Assembly: GCA_011455275.1 (NCBI GenBank)
Contig: CP015028.1
Span: forward strand, 1,462,911-1,526,910
DNA: 64,000 nucleotides
Reading direction: 5' to 3'
From: Pasteurellaceae bacterium Orientalotternb1
Lineage (GTDB): Bacteria > Pseudomonadota > Gammaproteobacteria > Enterobacterales > Pasteurellaceae
The position numbers were made by a program, and so were the translations under genes. The notes below the pieces were generated by a model. The model had not been told where the DNA came from. It was given only the letters and a program-made list of their open reading frames with translations, and made no database searches. Shown piece by piece: positions 1 to 9,904 of the stretch (position 1 is the stretch's first letter; every line of letters starts with the position of its first letter).

Positions 1-2290
1 CTTGTTTCGCGAGCTCACTACCTGCTTGTGCGGCTAATTTTTCTTTGAGTTGCTGTAACTCTTTTTCAACTTTTTTGCTCTTTTCTTGCAATTGTTGAAT
101 TTTTTCCACCAAAGTCGCACTGTCAGCTTTTAACAATTCAGTACTTTGATTAAGCACTTGTTGCTGGCTATGTAATAACGCTATCGCATTTTCACCTGTT
201 ACCGCTTCCACACGACGCACACCTGCCGCAACGGCACCTTCTGAAATAAATTTAAATAAACCAATTTCACCCGTTTGTTTAACGTGCGTACCACCACAAA
301 GTTCAATAGAGAAATCCGACATACCCACAACACGCACTTTGTCGCCATATTTCTCGCCGAATAATGCCATCGCACCTTTCGCTTTTGCCGCTCCTAAATC
401 CATTACATCAGTTGTTACGACAATGTTTTCACGAATTTTGCGGTTGATGATACGTTCAATTTCTTCAAGAGCCGCTTCAGTGATGGCTTCTGGTTGAGAA
501 AAGTCAAATCGCAAGGTGTTTTCAGACACTAATGACCCTTTTTGTGCCACGTGATCGCCTAATACTTGGCGTAACGCTGAATGCAATAAGTGTGTTGCAC
601 TGTGGTTTAGCTTAATTGCGTGACGACGTGTTGTATCGACTTGTGCAAACACTTTATCGCCTACCGATAAGCTACCAGACGCTAATTGCCCAATATGTCC
701 AAAGATTTGACCATATTTTTGCGTGTCTTTAACCTCAAAATTGCAAATTTCAGATGAAATTTGACCACTATCACCTACTTGCCCCCCTGATTCGCCATAG
801 AAAGCGGTTTGATCTAACACCACAACTGCATTCTCACCAGACTGAATCGTCTCAACGGCTTTGCCATTGCTGAATAACGCTACAACCGTTGCTTCGGTTT
901 CAGTGGTTTCATAGCCTTTGAAAGTGGTTACGCCATCAACTTTGATCACATTGTTGTAATCGGTTCCGAAGTTGCTGCTGGCTTTCGCACGCTCACGTTG
1001 TGCCTCCATTTCACGCTCAAAGCCTTTTTCATCAATGGCAATATCACGTTCACGACATACATCGGCGGTTAAATCCAATGGGAAACCGTAAGTATCGTAA
1101 AGTTTGAATGCCACTTCACCTGAAAGTTGCTTGTTTTCGACTTTGGCTAAGGCGTCTTCCAATAACGCTAAACCACGTTCAAGGGTACGGGCAAATTGAT
1201 CTTCTTCCGCTTTTAAGGTTTTCTCAATGTGAGCTTGTTTTGCCGTTAAAATTTCACCAGCTAGCCCCATCGTTTTGGCGAGCGTTGGCACTAATTTATA
1301 GAAGAACGCTGCCTTGGCACCTAAGATATTACCGTGACGAACAGCACGGCGAATAATACGACGTAACACATAGCCACGACCTTCGTTTGAAGGCACCACG
1401 CCATCGGCGATCAAATAAGTACAAGAACGGATATGGTCTGCAATCACACGCAAGGATTTGTTATTTAAATCTTGCACGCTCAACAAATTTGCTACTTCTT
1501 TAATTAAAGTTTGGAAGATGTCGATTTCATAGTTGGAATTCACGTGCTGTAATACGGCACTGATACGCTCTAAGCCCATACCCGTATCAACAGACGGCTT
1601 CGGTAATTTTTCCATCGTGCCATCGGCTTGACGGTTAAATTGCATAAACACCACGTTCCAAATTTCGATATAACGGTCTCCATCTTCTTCCGCAGATCCT
1701 GGTGGCCCACCCCAAATGTGATCACCGTGATCGTAGAAAATTTCGGTACAAGGACCACAAGGCCCAGTATCGCCCATTTGCCAGAAGTTGTCGGACGCAT
1801 AAGGTGCACCTTTGTTATCACCAATGCGAACGATACGCTCCGCAGGCACGCCTACTTCCTTGTTCCAAATGTCAAAAGCTTCATCATCGGTTTCATATAC
1901 TGTCACCCACAATTTTTCAGCGGGTAAACCTAACCATTGCGGTGAAGTGAGATATTCCCACGCAAATTTAATGGCATCGTGTTTGAAATAGTCGCCAAAG
2001 CTGAAATTGCCCAACATTTCAAAGAACGTATGGTGGCGAGCGGTATAGCCAACGTTTTCTAAGTCGTTATGTTTTCCGCCTGCACGCACACAACGTTGCG
2101 AACTGGTTGCACGACTGTAACTGCGTTTGTCTAACCCTAAGAAAACGTCTTTAAATTGGTTCATCCCCGCATTGGTAAATAATAGTGTCGGGTCATTTTC
2201 AGGTACAAGTGAGCTACTTGGCACAATAGTGTGCCCTTTTGATTGGAAAAATGCTAAAAAGGATTGTCTGATTTCAGAAGTCGTTTTCAT
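1..2290 (-). CDS. alaS: Alanyl-tRNA synthetase, 5' part (cut by window edge)
   Basis: Charges tRNA-Ala with alanine in the cytoplasm. The reading frame starts at the ATG at 2290 and stays open to base 1, giving about 763 of the usual ~875 residues. The N-terminus ([15 protein letters not shown]) and the class II core ([18 protein letters not shown] near residue 85) are intact. The editing-domain zinc residues are visible as HSATH near residue 562 and CGGTH near residue 665. A coiled segment rich in Glu, Lys and Gln follows at the edge. The C-terminal oligomerisation domain lies outside the window. Confidence 0.97.
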   Translation of the reverse strand, partial: MKTTSEIRQSFLAFFQSKGHTIVPSSSLVPENDPTLLFTNAGMNQFKDVFLGLDKRSYSRATSSQRCVRAGGKHNDLENVGYTARHHTFFEMLGNFSFGDYFKHDAIKFAWEYLTSPQWLGLPAEKLWVTVYETDDEAFDIWNKEVGVPAERIVRIGDNKGAPYASDNFWQMGDTGPCGPCTEIFYDHGDHIWGGPPGSAEEDGDRYIEIWNVVFMQFNRQADGTMEKLPKPSVDTGMGLERISAVLQHVNSNYEIDIFQTLIKEVANLLSVQDLNNKSLRVIADHIRSCTYLIADGVVPSNEGRGYVLRRIIRRAVRHGNILGAKAAFFYKLVPTLAKTMGLAGEILTAKQAHIEKTLKAEEDQFARTLERGLALLEDALAKVENKQLSGEVAFKLYDTYGFPLDLTADVCRERDIAIDEKGFEREMEAQRERAKASSNFGTDYNNVIKVDGVTTFKGYETTETEATVVALFSNGKAVETIQSGENAVVVLDQTAFYGESGGQVGDSGQISSEICNFEVKDTQKYGQIFGHIGQLASGSLSVGDKVFAQVDTTRRHAIKLNHSATHLLHSALRQVLGDHVAQKGSLVSENTLRFDFSQPEAITEAALEEIERIINRKIRENIVVTTDVMDLGAAKAKGAMALFGEKYGDKVRVVGMSDFSIELCGGTHVKQTGEIGLFKFISEGAVAAGVRRVEAVTGENAIALLHSQQQVLNQSTELLKADSATLVEKIQQLQEKSKKVEKELQQLKEKLAAQAGSELAKQ

Positions 2291-2418
2291 AAATACTCTA
2301 ATATATAAAAAAGTGTGTAACCGCTGTTATGGCTAACAGAAATAAATTTCCGCTATTCTACACATTTTTTTAGATACTGTGCGAAGTCGCTGACAAAATT
2401 GCAAAATTTTTATCAGAT

Positions 2419-2450
2419 CTGACCGCTTGCTAAGTACGACAAGCGGTCAG
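2419..2450. terminator. USS-based hairpin between uspA and alaS
   Basis: TGACCGCTTG and its complement CAAGCGGTCA face each other around a short loop, so two uptake sequences form a stem of about 10 bp just after the uspA stop. On the minus strand a T-rich stretch follows at some distance. It could end uspA transcription; this is inferred from structure only. Confidence 0.5.
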
Positions 2451-2467
2451 TTATTCGTCATTTTTTG

Positions 2468-2893
2468 CTATTCGTTGCTTAACGGTACAACGAGCATATC
2501 AACAGAGACATTATTCATCACTTGACGTGTGGAAGACATAAATTTACTCCAAAAGTCTTGGTGATGACCTGTCACAAGGAGATCAATTTGATATTTTTCA
2601 ACCGCATCTTCTAGCACTTGACTGAAATCTCCGCTGCCGTTCAAACGCTCTGTGACAGGATATTCCACCTTATCCGCTAATTCTTTTAACGCTTTTAGGG
2701 TTTCTTCTGAAACAGAGTCCTGTACTGATGACATATTAATATCAATCAGCCCAGTATAAAGGTCAGAAAAATTCACATCCACGTGGATTAAAGACAACTT
2801 TGCTCCACATTTTTCAGCCAGCTTCGCCCCTTTTCGAAGTAAGATGAGACTTTCTTCGGAAAGATCTACCGCAACCAAAATATGTTTATACAT
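2468..2893 (-). CDS. uspA: Universal stress protein A family
   Basis: 141-residue single-domain Usp protein, the normal length for UspA. It begins [15 protein letters not shown], the usual first beta strand, and carries the late motif [18 protein letters not shown], which corresponds to the nucleotide or phosphate loop (G-x2-x9-G-S/T) in a degenerate form as in UspA proper. Likely a cytoplasmic dimer involved in stress survival. The start is preceded by AAAAGGAGC. Its neighbours alaS and aroA are unrelated, so it is probably transcribed alone. Confidence 0.93.
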   Translation of the reverse strand: MYKHILVAVDLSEESLILLRKGAKLAEKCGAKLSLIHVDVNFSDLYTGLIDINMSSVQDSVSEETLKALKELADKVEYPVTERLNGSGDFSQVLEDAVEKYQIDLLVTGHHQDFWSKFMSSTRQVMNNVSVDMLVVPLSNE

Positions 2894-3053
2894 AATAAGC
2901 TCCTTTTGTTACAACGGTATTGAATTCACAGTTTGGAGCATACCACACTCTAATTGTTTAAAATTTGAAGCAGATCGCAAATTTGAAAAGAAGTTGAAAA
3001 ATTTCTTAGGTTTTTAGTAGGAAATTGTCGTGATCGAAGACAAGAGCTGTCAC

Positions 3054-3062
3054 GACAAGCGG
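3054..3062 (+). repeat. DNA uptake sequence
   Basis: ACAAGCGGT followed by CAG and, about 20 bases on, TTTTTTGCAAA. It sits just after the aroA stop. Confidence 0.8.
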
Positions 3063-3108
3063 TCAGTTTCGCCTAATTTTTTGCAAATGGGATTAGCAAG
3101 TCATCGGA

Positions 3109-4401
3109 CTAGTAGCTGACCTTAGCAAACTCATCAAAAAAGGTTGGAAACGTTTTCGCTGTGCATTTTGGATCGAGAATAGTCACAGGCGTGTTGGATA
3201 ATGCAACTAACGCAAAGCACATTGCCATTCGGTGATCGTTGTAAGTTTCAATTTCGGCGTGCTGGAATTCGGCTAACGCTAGCGGTGAGATCCGAATGAA
3301 ATCTTGCCCCTCTTCTACCTCTGCCCCAAGTTTGCGTAACTCTGTCGCCATCGCACTCAAACGGTCGGTTTCTTTCACTCGCCAGTTGTAAATGTTGCGG
3401 ATCACCGTTTCACCTTCCGCAAACAAGGCGGTGGTGGCAATGGTCATCGCTGCATCGGGAATGTGATTCATATCCATATCAATGCCCCGTAACTCGCTCT
3501 GCTCGGCTTGAATAAAATCGTCGCCCCAAGTGATCTTCGCCCCCATTTTTTCCAACACATCGGCGAACAAGCGGTCGCCTTGGATAGAATTTTTGCCAAT
3601 GCCCGTGACTTTCACTCTGCCCTTAATTGCCCCCGCAGCCAAGAAATAAGAAGCTGAAGACGCATCCCCTTCAACCAAATAATGTTGCGGTGCAACGTAA
3701 CGCTGATTGCCTTTCACAGAGAAACATTGGTAGTGGTGATTTTCTACATTCACGCCAAAATCTTTCATCATCGCCAAGGTAATATCAATGTAAGGTTTAG
3801 AGACGAGATCGCCGATGATCTCAATTTCCATATCCGTTTCCGCAAGGGGGGCGGTCATCAACAACGCCGTGAGAAATTGCGAAGAAATTGAGCCATCAAT
3901 CTGCACGTTTTCGCCTCGTAACCCTGAATTTCGAATAGCAATTGGCGGATAGCCTTCTGTTTCCAAATAGCGAATATCCGCCCCAAGCTGACGCAACGCG
4001 TCAACCAAATGCGAAATCGGACGCTCTTTCATTCGAGGCTCGCCCGTTAAAATCACTTCCGCCTCTTTCTCACCTTTCAAACAGAGAGCAGCCGCCAACG
4101 GACGCATTGCCGTGCCTGCATTGCCAAGAAACAACGCCAAGCCATTTTCAATGTTGAACCCACCGCCTATACCCTGCACTTCGCACACGGTTTTATCTTC
4201 GGAAAGCTGATATTTTATCCCCAGATGTTTCAACGCATTGAGCATATGACGAACATCATCACTATCAAGCAAGTTGGTTACTTTCGTTGTACCTTCAGCA
4301 AGAGCAGCAAGCAATAATGCTCGGTTAGACAAGCTTTTTGAGCCAGGTAAATTGATTTCGCCCTCGATATTGGCGATCGGGTTTAAGGTGAGTTTTTCCA
4401 C
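3109..4401 (-). CDS. aroA: EPSP synthase (3-phosphoshikimate 1-carboxyvinyltransferase)
   Basis: Joins shikimate-3-phosphate and phosphoenolpyruvate, the sixth step of chorismate synthesis. The 430 residues match the family. Visible hallmarks are the N-terminal [16 protein letters not shown] (substrate-binding Lys), [17 protein letters not shown] near residue 90, the SSQFLTALL segment, and [12 protein letters not shown] with the EPSP/PEP-binding Arg and Glu. The final [12 protein letters not shown] and [10 protein letters not shown] blocks are also present. It is a monocistronic minus-strand gene between uspA and the divergent thioredoxin gene. Confidence 0.98.
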   Translation of the reverse strand: MEKLTLNPIANIEGEINLPGSKSLSNRALLLAALAEGTTKVTNLLDSDDVRHMLNALKHLGIKYQLSEDKTVCEVQGIGGGFNIENGLALFLGNAGTAMRPLAAALCLKGEKEAEVILTGEPRMKERPISHLVDALRQLGADIRYLETEGYPPIAIRNSGLRGENVQIDGSISSQFLTALLMTAPLAETDMEIEIIGDLVSKPYIDITLAMMKDFGVNVENHHYQCFSVKGNQRYVAPQHYLVEGDASSASYFLAAGAIKGRVKVTGIGKNSIQGDRLFADVLEKMGAKITWGDDFIQAEQSELRGIDMDMNHIPDAAMTIATTALFAEGETVIRNIYNWRVKETDRLSAMATELRKLGAEVEEGQDFIRISPLALAEFQHAEIETYNDHRMAMCFALVALSNTPVTILDPKCTAKTFPTFFDEFAKVSY

Positions 4402-4559
4402 AAGATTGTCCTATTACGTTGGAAAGAGATGATTGGTTACAAATAATAAATAAATTCTCACCATCTCGCTATTGCTTAATTATTTTTTGTTAGTTTTTTG
4501 TTATTGTAGCGTCTAATGCTTCGTGAATAATCCTCATTCAACCATAACAGGAGATTTTA

Positions 4560-4937
4560 ATGAAAAAACAACTTTTAACCTTTTTATCCAGTGTTTTCCT
4601 TGCAACCACGGCACTTGCGACAGAGTTTAAAGCCTTTACTCAAAGCGAGTTTGATAGCTTAATGCAGCAAGGAAAGCCTGTTTTAGTCCATATTCACGCA
4701 GATTGGTGCACGACTTGCAAACGTCAATTACACGTTTTAGAACCCGCTCTAAAAGAAGAAAAATTTGCTAATTTGACTGCATTGAAAGTTGATTACGACA
4801 CCCAAGATGATGTGCTTAAAGCGTTTAAAGTCAATCGTCAAAGCACCTTAATTATGTTTGATCAAGGCAAAGAAGTTCGCCGTGCGATTGCTGAAACCAA
4901 CGCTGAAAAATTAGTGCAATTTATTACCCTACCGTAA
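4560..4937 (+). CDS. Secreted thioredoxin-fold protein
   Basis: 125 residues with a signal peptide (MKKQLLTFLSSVFLATTALA) and a thioredoxin domain whose active site is ADWCTTCK, close to the C-terminal domain of DsbD. The start has a clear AGGAG 7 bases upstream. It lies 6 bp before a CcdA-like gene, so the two probably form an operon that moves electrons from cytoplasmic thioredoxin across the inner membrane to a periplasmic substrate. The gene next downstream is the exported molybdoenzyme operon dmsABC. Which proteins it reduces cannot be told from sequence. Confidence 0.85.
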   Translation: MKKQLLTFLSSVFLATTALATEFKAFTQSEFDSLMQQGKPVLVHIHADWCTTCKRQLHVLEPALKEEKFANLTALKVDYDTQDDVLKAFKVNRQSTLIMFDQGKEVRRAIAETNAEKLVQFITLP

Positions 4938-4943
4938 TTTGCT

Positions 4944-5672
4944 ATGGATTTAAATGTTACTGTCTTAGCCCTGAGTTTATTGGCAGGGCTATTAACTACG
5001 CTTTCCCCTTGCGTGCTGCCGATTTTACCTATTGTCGCCTCTTCGGCAATGGCACAACGTAAAATCGGCTTATTCACCCTTGCGATTGGAATGGGGATTT
5101 CTTTTACTTTTGTTGGAACTTTAATTGCCTCCATTGGCTTAGCTCTGGGTATGAACAGTGCCTACTTACGCTATGCCGCCGCTATTTTGATGATTTTTGT
5201 GGCAATGTGGCTACTTAGCCCCAAATTGCAACAATATCTCAGCCAATACACATCGGCATTAAGCAACAAAGGCGATCAATGGTTAAGCGGTTTTAACCCT
5301 GAATCTTCCCTTGGGCAATTCTTTGTTGGCTTATTGCTCGGTGTGGTTTGGGCTCCCTGCATTGGACCAACATTGGGTGCTGCGATTGCCCTTGCGAGCC
5401 AAGGTGAATCACTCGGTAGCGTATCTGTTGTGATGATGATTTTCAGCCTCGGGGCGGTGATCCCGTTGATTATCATCGGGCTACTCTCTCGCCAAGTCTT
5501 TCGTGAAAAACGCGAAAAACTTGCCAACGCAAGCCAAACGGGGCGAAAAGTGATGGGCTGGAGTTTGTTAGCAGTAGGTTTACTCGTGCTAACTGGTTTT
5601 GATAAACAGATCGAAATATGGCTAGTTATGATTAGCCCTGATTGGCTGACTGATTTAACGACACGATTTTAA
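4944..5672 (+). CDS. CcdA/DsbD-type transmembrane electron carrier
   Basis: 242 residues with about six hydrophobic helices. It has the paired cysteines of the CcdA/DsbD beta domain: TLSPCVLPILPIV in the first helix and WAPCIGPTLGAAIA in the fourth. These shuttle electrons from cytoplasmic thioredoxin to the outside. It starts 6 bp after the secreted thioredoxin gene with no strong ribosome site, which suggests coupled translation. It lacks the periplasmic alpha domain of full DsbD, so the pair is a reduced, two-protein version. A CcdA role in cytochrome c maturation is an alternative. Confidence 0.85.
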   Translation: MDLNVTVLALSLLAGLLTTLSPCVLPILPIVASSAMAQRKIGLFTLAIGMGISFTFVGTLIASIGLALGMNSAYLRYAAAILMIFVAMWLLSPKLQQYLSQYTSALSNKGDQWLSGFNPESSLGQFFVGLLLGVVWAPCIGPTLGAAIALASQGESLGSVSVVMMIFSLGAVIPLIIIGLLSRQVFREKREKLANASQTGRKVMGWSLLAVGLLVLTGFDKQIEIWLVMISPDWLTDLTTRF

Positions 5673-5702
5673 TTTAATAGGGCATATTCCTGTGCCCTAC
5701 TT

Positions 5703-5711
5703 ACAAGCGGT
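5703..5711 (+). repeat. DNA uptake sequence
   Basis: ACAAGCGGT continued by CAGATC and then ATTTGCAAA, in the ccdA-dmsA gap. Confidence 0.8.
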
Positions 5712-5786
5712 CAGATCCGCTCAATAATTTGCAAATCTCACGGATAATCTCAATTTTCTCTCGAATAATCTCACAACTTTTCTAAC

Positions 5787-5827
5787 TTGATGTAAATCAA
5801 TACCCCCTTTCACCAATTCCTTATTAT
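5787..5827 (+). promoter_or_regulatory. FNR box and -10 element of dmsABC
   Basis: TTGATGTAAATCAA at 5787-5800 is an exact match to the FNR consensus TTGAT-N4-ATCAA. TATTAT at 5822-5827 is a good -10 box. A start of transcription near 5834 would put the FNR centre at about -41, the standard position for an FNR-activated (class II) promoter. This predicts anaerobic induction of dmsABC. Confidence 0.8.
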
Positions 5828-5873
5828 TCCATCAATTTTATCTGTTATTTTATTTTTAAATCGTGGGGAATTT

Positions 5874-8321
5874 ATGGCATTTTTTTCAAAAAAAGATCAG
5901 CCTATTTCAGAGAGCCGCCGTACCTTGTTGAAACAAGGTGCGACATTGGGCGGTGTGGCACTCGCTGCTAACAGTGTAACCTTACCTATTATGGCGAAGA
6001 ACCAATCAGCAACCGTGTCCAAGCCTTCAGAGGAAAAATTGGTTTGGAGTGCGTGTACGGTAAATTGCCATAGCCGTTGTCCGTTGCGTATGCACGTTCA
6101 AGATGGCGTGATTAAATATGTGGAAACCGATAACCTCGGTGATGATGTGTATGGCGATTTTCACCAAGTGAGAGCCTGTGCAAGGGGGCGTTCAATGCGT
6201 CGCCGAGTTTATAATCCTGACCGTTTGAAATACCCTATGAAGCGTGTTGGCAAACGTGGTGAAGGGAAGTTTAAGCGGATTACTTGGGAAGAAGCCTTTA
6301 CCGAAATTGCGGACACCTTAAAACGTATTATTGCGGAACACGGTAATGAGAGTTTATATCTTCCGTTTGCTACTGGGACGCTAGGGGCAACCGTTGCGGC
6401 GTCTTACCCGCACGCACGCAGTATTTCTGGGCGTTTTATGAACAGTATCGGCGGGTGTTTAGGGCATCACGGGACTTATAGTTACTCACAGATTTTTGAG
6501 GCGATCCCGTATATGTATGGCAGTAATGCGGGGAATAGTCCAACCGATATCGAAAACTCAAAATTAGTGGTCTATTTCGGGAATAATCCTGCGGAAACTC
6601 GAATGAGTGGTGGCGGGGTAACTTATCTGTTCCAACAAGCCTTGGAACGCTCTCAAGCGAAGATGATTATGGTTGATCCTCGCTATAACGACACTGCGGC
6701 AGGGCGTGAAGGGGAATGGGTGCCAATTCGCCCAGGTACTGATGCGGCTTTTGTAGAAGGTATGGCGTATGTGATGATTACCGAAAACCTTGTCGATCAA
6801 GCCTTCTTAGATAATTACTGCGTAGGCTATGATGAAAAAACCTTGCCAGCTTCAGCGAAACCGAATGCACATTATAAAGCCTATATTTTAGGTGAAGGTG
6901 ATGATAAAACCGCCAAAACACCAGCGTGGGCATCACGCATTACGGGCATTCCTGAGCAGAACATCATTCGCCTTGCTCGCGAAATTGCAGGGACAAAACC
7001 CGCTTATATCTGTCAAGGCTGGGGGCCACAACGCCACGCCAATGGCGAGCAAGCCGCTCGTGCGATTGCGATGTTAGCCTGTTTAACGGGTAATGTGGGG
7101 ATTAACGGCGGAAACAGCGGTTCTCGTGAAGGTTTTTATACGATTCCGTTTGTGCGTATGCCGGTGTTAGAAAATCCAATCAAAGCCAAAATTCCTATCT
7201 TTATGTGGACAGATGCGGTGGTGCGTGGCGAAGAAATGACCGCACTGAAAGATGGTTTAAAAGGGGCTGATAAGCTCAATAAACCGATTAAGTTTATTTT
7301 GAACTATGCAGGCAACTGTATTATCAATCAACATTCTGACATTAATCGCACCCTTGAGATTTTAAATGATGAAACCAAGTGCGAAATGTTGGTTGTTATT
7401 GATAACCATATGACTTCCACCGCAAAATGTGCCGATATTCTGTTACCCGATTGCACCACATCAGAGCAAATGGACTTCTGTATGGACGGCTCTGCAGGCA
7501 ATATGGGTTATGTCATTTTTGCGGATAAAGCCGTTGAGCCACCTTTTGAATGTAAACCTGTTTATGAAATTTTGGCAGGTATCGCAGAGAAGATGGGTAA
7601 AAAAGAGATTTTTACCGAAGGCAGAACACAAGAAGAGTGGTTACGTCATCTTTACCAATTAACACAACAGAAAAATCCGTTCTTTCAGGATATTTCTTTC
7701 GAAGAATTTAGAGAGCGTGGCATCATCAAGCAGAAAGATCCGTCAGGACATATGGTTGCTTTCAAAAAGTTCCGTCAAGATCCTGTGGCGAACCCACTCA
7801 CGACACCGTCAGGCAAAATTGAAATCTATTCTGAACGTTTAGCGAAAATCGCCGAAACGTGGGAACTGGCTGAGGGGGATATCATCAGCCCACTGCCAAT
7901 CTATGCTCGTGCCGTAGAAGGTTGGGACGATCCAATGCGTGAAACTTACCCACTTCAATTGGTCGGTTTCCACTATAAATCCCGTGTGCATTCCACCTAC
8001 GGTAATGTCGATGTGTTACAACAAGCCTCGCTTCAATCCTTATGGATCAACCCGATTGATGCAGAAAAACGGGGCATTAAACACGGCGAAACGGTCAAAA
8101 TTTTCAACGGACGGGGGGAAACTCGCACAATGGCAAATGTTACCCCACGCATTATGCCCGGGGTTGTTGCAATGGGCGAAGGGGCTTGGTATACGCCAGA
8201 TGGGCAGCGGATTGACCAAAACGGCAGTTTCAACGTGCTGACAACGCAACGTCCATCGCCGTTATCGAAAGGTAATCCACAGCATACCAATTTAGTCCAA
8301 GTTGAACGAGTAGGAGCATAA
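5874..8321 (+). CDS. dmsA: Dimethyl sulfoxide reductase catalytic subunit A
   Basis: 815-residue molybdopterin enzyme that reduces DMSO and related oxides as terminal electron acceptor. The twin-arginine export signal is ESRRTLLKQ at residues 13-21 followed by a hydrophobic run and AANS. The N-terminal [4Fe-4S] ligands are Cys61, Cys65, Cys69 and Cys102 (C-x3-C-x3-C-x32-C). The molybdopterin oxidoreductase and dinucleotide-binding domains follow, ending with the HYKSRVHSTYGNV region. Length and arrangement match DmsA of Pasteurellaceae. It is the first gene of dmsABC, read from the FNR promoter upstream. Confidence 0.97.
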   Translation: MAFFSKKDQPISESRRTLLKQGATLGGVALAANSVTLPIMAKNQSATVSKPSEEKLVWSACTVNCHSRCPLRMHVQDGVIKYVETDNLGDDVYGDFHQVRACARGRSMRRRVYNPDRLKYPMKRVGKRGEGKFKRITWEEAFTEIADTLKRIIAEHGNESLYLPFATGTLGATVAASYPHARSISGRFMNSIGGCLGHHGTYSYSQIFEAIPYMYGSNAGNSPTDIENSKLVVYFGNNPAETRMSGGGVTYLFQQALERSQAKMIMVDPRYNDTAAGREGEWVPIRPGTDAAFVEGMAYVMITENLVDQAFLDNYCVGYDEKTLPASAKPNAHYKAYILGEGDDKTAKTPAWASRITGIPEQNIIRLAREIAGTKPAYICQGWGPQRHANGEQAARAIAMLACLTGNVGINGGNSGSREGFYTIPFVRMPVLENPIKAKIPIFMWTDAVVRGEEMTALKDGLKGADKLNKPIKFILNYAGNCIINQHSDINRTLEILNDETKCEMLVVIDNHMTSTAKCADILLPDCTTSEQMDFCMDGSAGNMGYVIFADKAVEPPFECKPVYEILAGIAEKMGKKEIFTEGRTQEEWLRHLYQLTQQKNPFFQDISFEEFRERGIIKQKDPSGHMVAFKKFRQDPVANPLTTPSGKIEIYSERLAKIAETWELAEGDIISPLPIYARAVEGWDDPMRETYPLQLVGFHYKSRVHSTYGNVDVLQQASLQSLWINPIDAEKRGIKHGETVKIFNGRGETRTMANVTPRIMPGVVAMGEGAWYTPDGQRIDQNGSFNVLTTQRPSPLSKGNPQHTNLVQVERVGA

Positions 8322-8941
8322 TGATGAAAAAACAATATGGATTTTATATTGACTCTCAACGTTGTACGGGCTGTAAAACTTGCGAGTTGGCGTGTAAAGA
8401 CTACAAAGATTTAACCCCTGATGTGAGTTTCCGTCGTATTTATGAATACTGCGGGGGGACTTGGAAACAAGAAGGTGAGGCTTGGACACAAGATGTCTTT
8501 TCTTACTATCTTTCTATCTCTTGTAACCACTGCGATAACCCAGCTTGTGCGAGCGTTTGCCCAAGTGGTGCAATGCATAAACGTGAAGATGGCTTTGTGG
8601 TGGTGAATCAAGATGTGTGTATTGGCTGTAAATACTGCAGTATGGCTTGCCCTTACGGTGCACCACAATTTGATGATCGCAAAGGCAGAATGACAAAATG
8701 CGATGGCTGTTTTGAACGAGTGGAAGAAGGCAAAAAACCAATGTGTGTGGAGTCTTGCCCATTGCGTGCTTTAGATTTATTGCCTATTGATGAACTGAAA
8801 GCGAAATATGGCGAAATTAAAGATGTTGCCCCATTACCGCCTTCTCATTTCACACAACCAAACATTGCATTACGTCTAAATCAAAATGCGAAACCAACGG
8901 GCGATCGCTCTGGTTTCCTTGCAAATCCGAAGGAGGTATAA
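8321..8941 (+). CDS. dmsB: DMSO reductase iron-sulfur subunit B
   Basis: 206 residues with four ferredoxin-type cysteine clusters: CTGCKTCELAC (Cys15-25), CNHCDNPACASVCP, CIGCKYCSMACPYG, and the split CDGC...CVESCP. It carries electrons from DmsC to DmsA. The start codon overlaps the dmsA stop by one base (TAATG) and has AGGAG just upstream, so the two are translated together. Confidence 0.97.
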   Translation: MMKKQYGFYIDSQRCTGCKTCELACKDYKDLTPDVSFRRIYEYCGGTWKQEGEAWTQDVFSYYLSISCNHCDNPACASVCPSGAMHKREDGFVVVNQDVCIGCKYCSMACPYGAPQFDDRKGRMTKCDGCFERVEEGKKPMCVESCPLRALDLLPIDELKAKYGEIKDVAPLPPSHFTQPNIALRLNQNAKPTGDRSGFLANPKEV

Positions 8942-9853
8942 ATGGAAAATGGATTACATGAATGGCCTCTTGTGCTATTTACCGTATTAGCTCAATCCGT
9001 GGTTGGGGCATTTATTGCATTGACCTTAGTGCTACTCACCGCCGAAGGTAAACGCTTTGCCAACCGTATTCATTATGGAATGGCGGTGTTATGGGTGTTG
9101 ATGGCGTGCGGTTTTATGTTCTCAACGATGCACCTTGGCTCACCAGAACGGGCATTCAACGCCTTAAACCGCATTGGTCAATCAGACTTGAGCAACGAAA
9201 TTGCCACAGGTTCTTTATTCTTTGCATTAGGTTCAGGCTACTGGGCACTTGCGGTGAGTCGGTTTGTGCAAAAAGATCGCCCTAACTTACCGCTAGTCGG
9301 CTTGGTTGCTAGCATTGAACAGAAGCTACCCGCTCGTTGGGGGGATCTCGCTCGCATTGTGGTGGCGTTATCAGGGCTCGTTTTTGTGGCGGCAATGGCA
9401 AAACTTTATATGATCCCAACCGTCCCAACGTGGAACAGCATTTACACGCCACTCTCATTCGGCTTAACGGTATTGATTAGTGGCTCATTGCTCGCAGCGG
9501 TTATCTTGAATTTCACTCAAACCCATAAAGCGTTCCAAACGGGCTTAGTGGTAGTTGCCTTCTTTGGTCTCTTAGTGGCAATCGTGATAAGCTGGTTGCA
9601 GTACCAATTCCTTGCACAAGTGAGTACCTCGATTTTCCAAGCCCTTGAGCGTGTACCCGATTTTGTGTGGTTGATGAGCATTCGCTTTGTGATGAGCCTT
9701 GTCGGGATTTCACTGGTGTTCTTTGCCCTACGCAAAGCACAAAACCCAATGGCGATTCTCGGCTTTTTACTCGTATTCGCAGGAGAATTGATTGCAAGAA
9801 CCTTATTCTACGGTTTGCATATGACCGTTGGATTGAAAGCATTAGGTGCTTAA
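8942..9853 (+). CDS. dmsC: DMSO reductase membrane anchor subunit C
   Basis: 303 residues, about eight transmembrane helices, no soluble domain. It anchors DmsAB and oxidises menaquinol. The ATG follows the dmsB stop directly and an AAGGAGG ribosome site lies inside the end of dmsB. Similar in length and hydrophobic pattern to the DmsC/YnfH family. Last gene of the operon, followed by a strong hairpin. Confidence 0.95.
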   Translation: MENGLHEWPLVLFTVLAQSVVGAFIALTLVLLTAEGKRFANRIHYGMAVLWVLMACGFMFSTMHLGSPERAFNALNRIGQSDLSNEIATGSLFFALGSGYWALAVSRFVQKDRPNLPLVGLVASIEQKLPARWGDLARIVVALSGLVFVAAMAKLYMIPTVPTWNSIYTPLSFGLTVLISGSLLAAVILNFTQTHKAFQTGLVVVAFFGLLVAIVISWLQYQFLAQVSTSIFQALERVPDFVWLMSIRFVMSLVGISLVFFALRKAQNPMAILGFLLVFAGELIARTLFYGLHMTVGLKALGA

Positions 9854-9867
9854 AGAAAAGCGTAAAG

Positions 9868-9897
9868 ACAAATAAGGACAGCCTTGTCCTTATTTGT
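9868..9897. terminator. Bidirectional terminator, dmsC / AraC regulator
   Basis: A 13-bp perfect stem (ACAAATAAGGACA / TGTCCTTATTTGT) with a 4-base loop sits between two convergent genes. The arms are A- and T-rich on the outside, so it can act on both strands. Confidence 0.85.
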
Positions 9898-9904
9898 TCA
9901 TTAT

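Noticed and set aside
1570-1950. Open frames on both strands inside alaS
   Set aside because: They are shadows of the alaS frame; the alaS translation is complete and conserved there.
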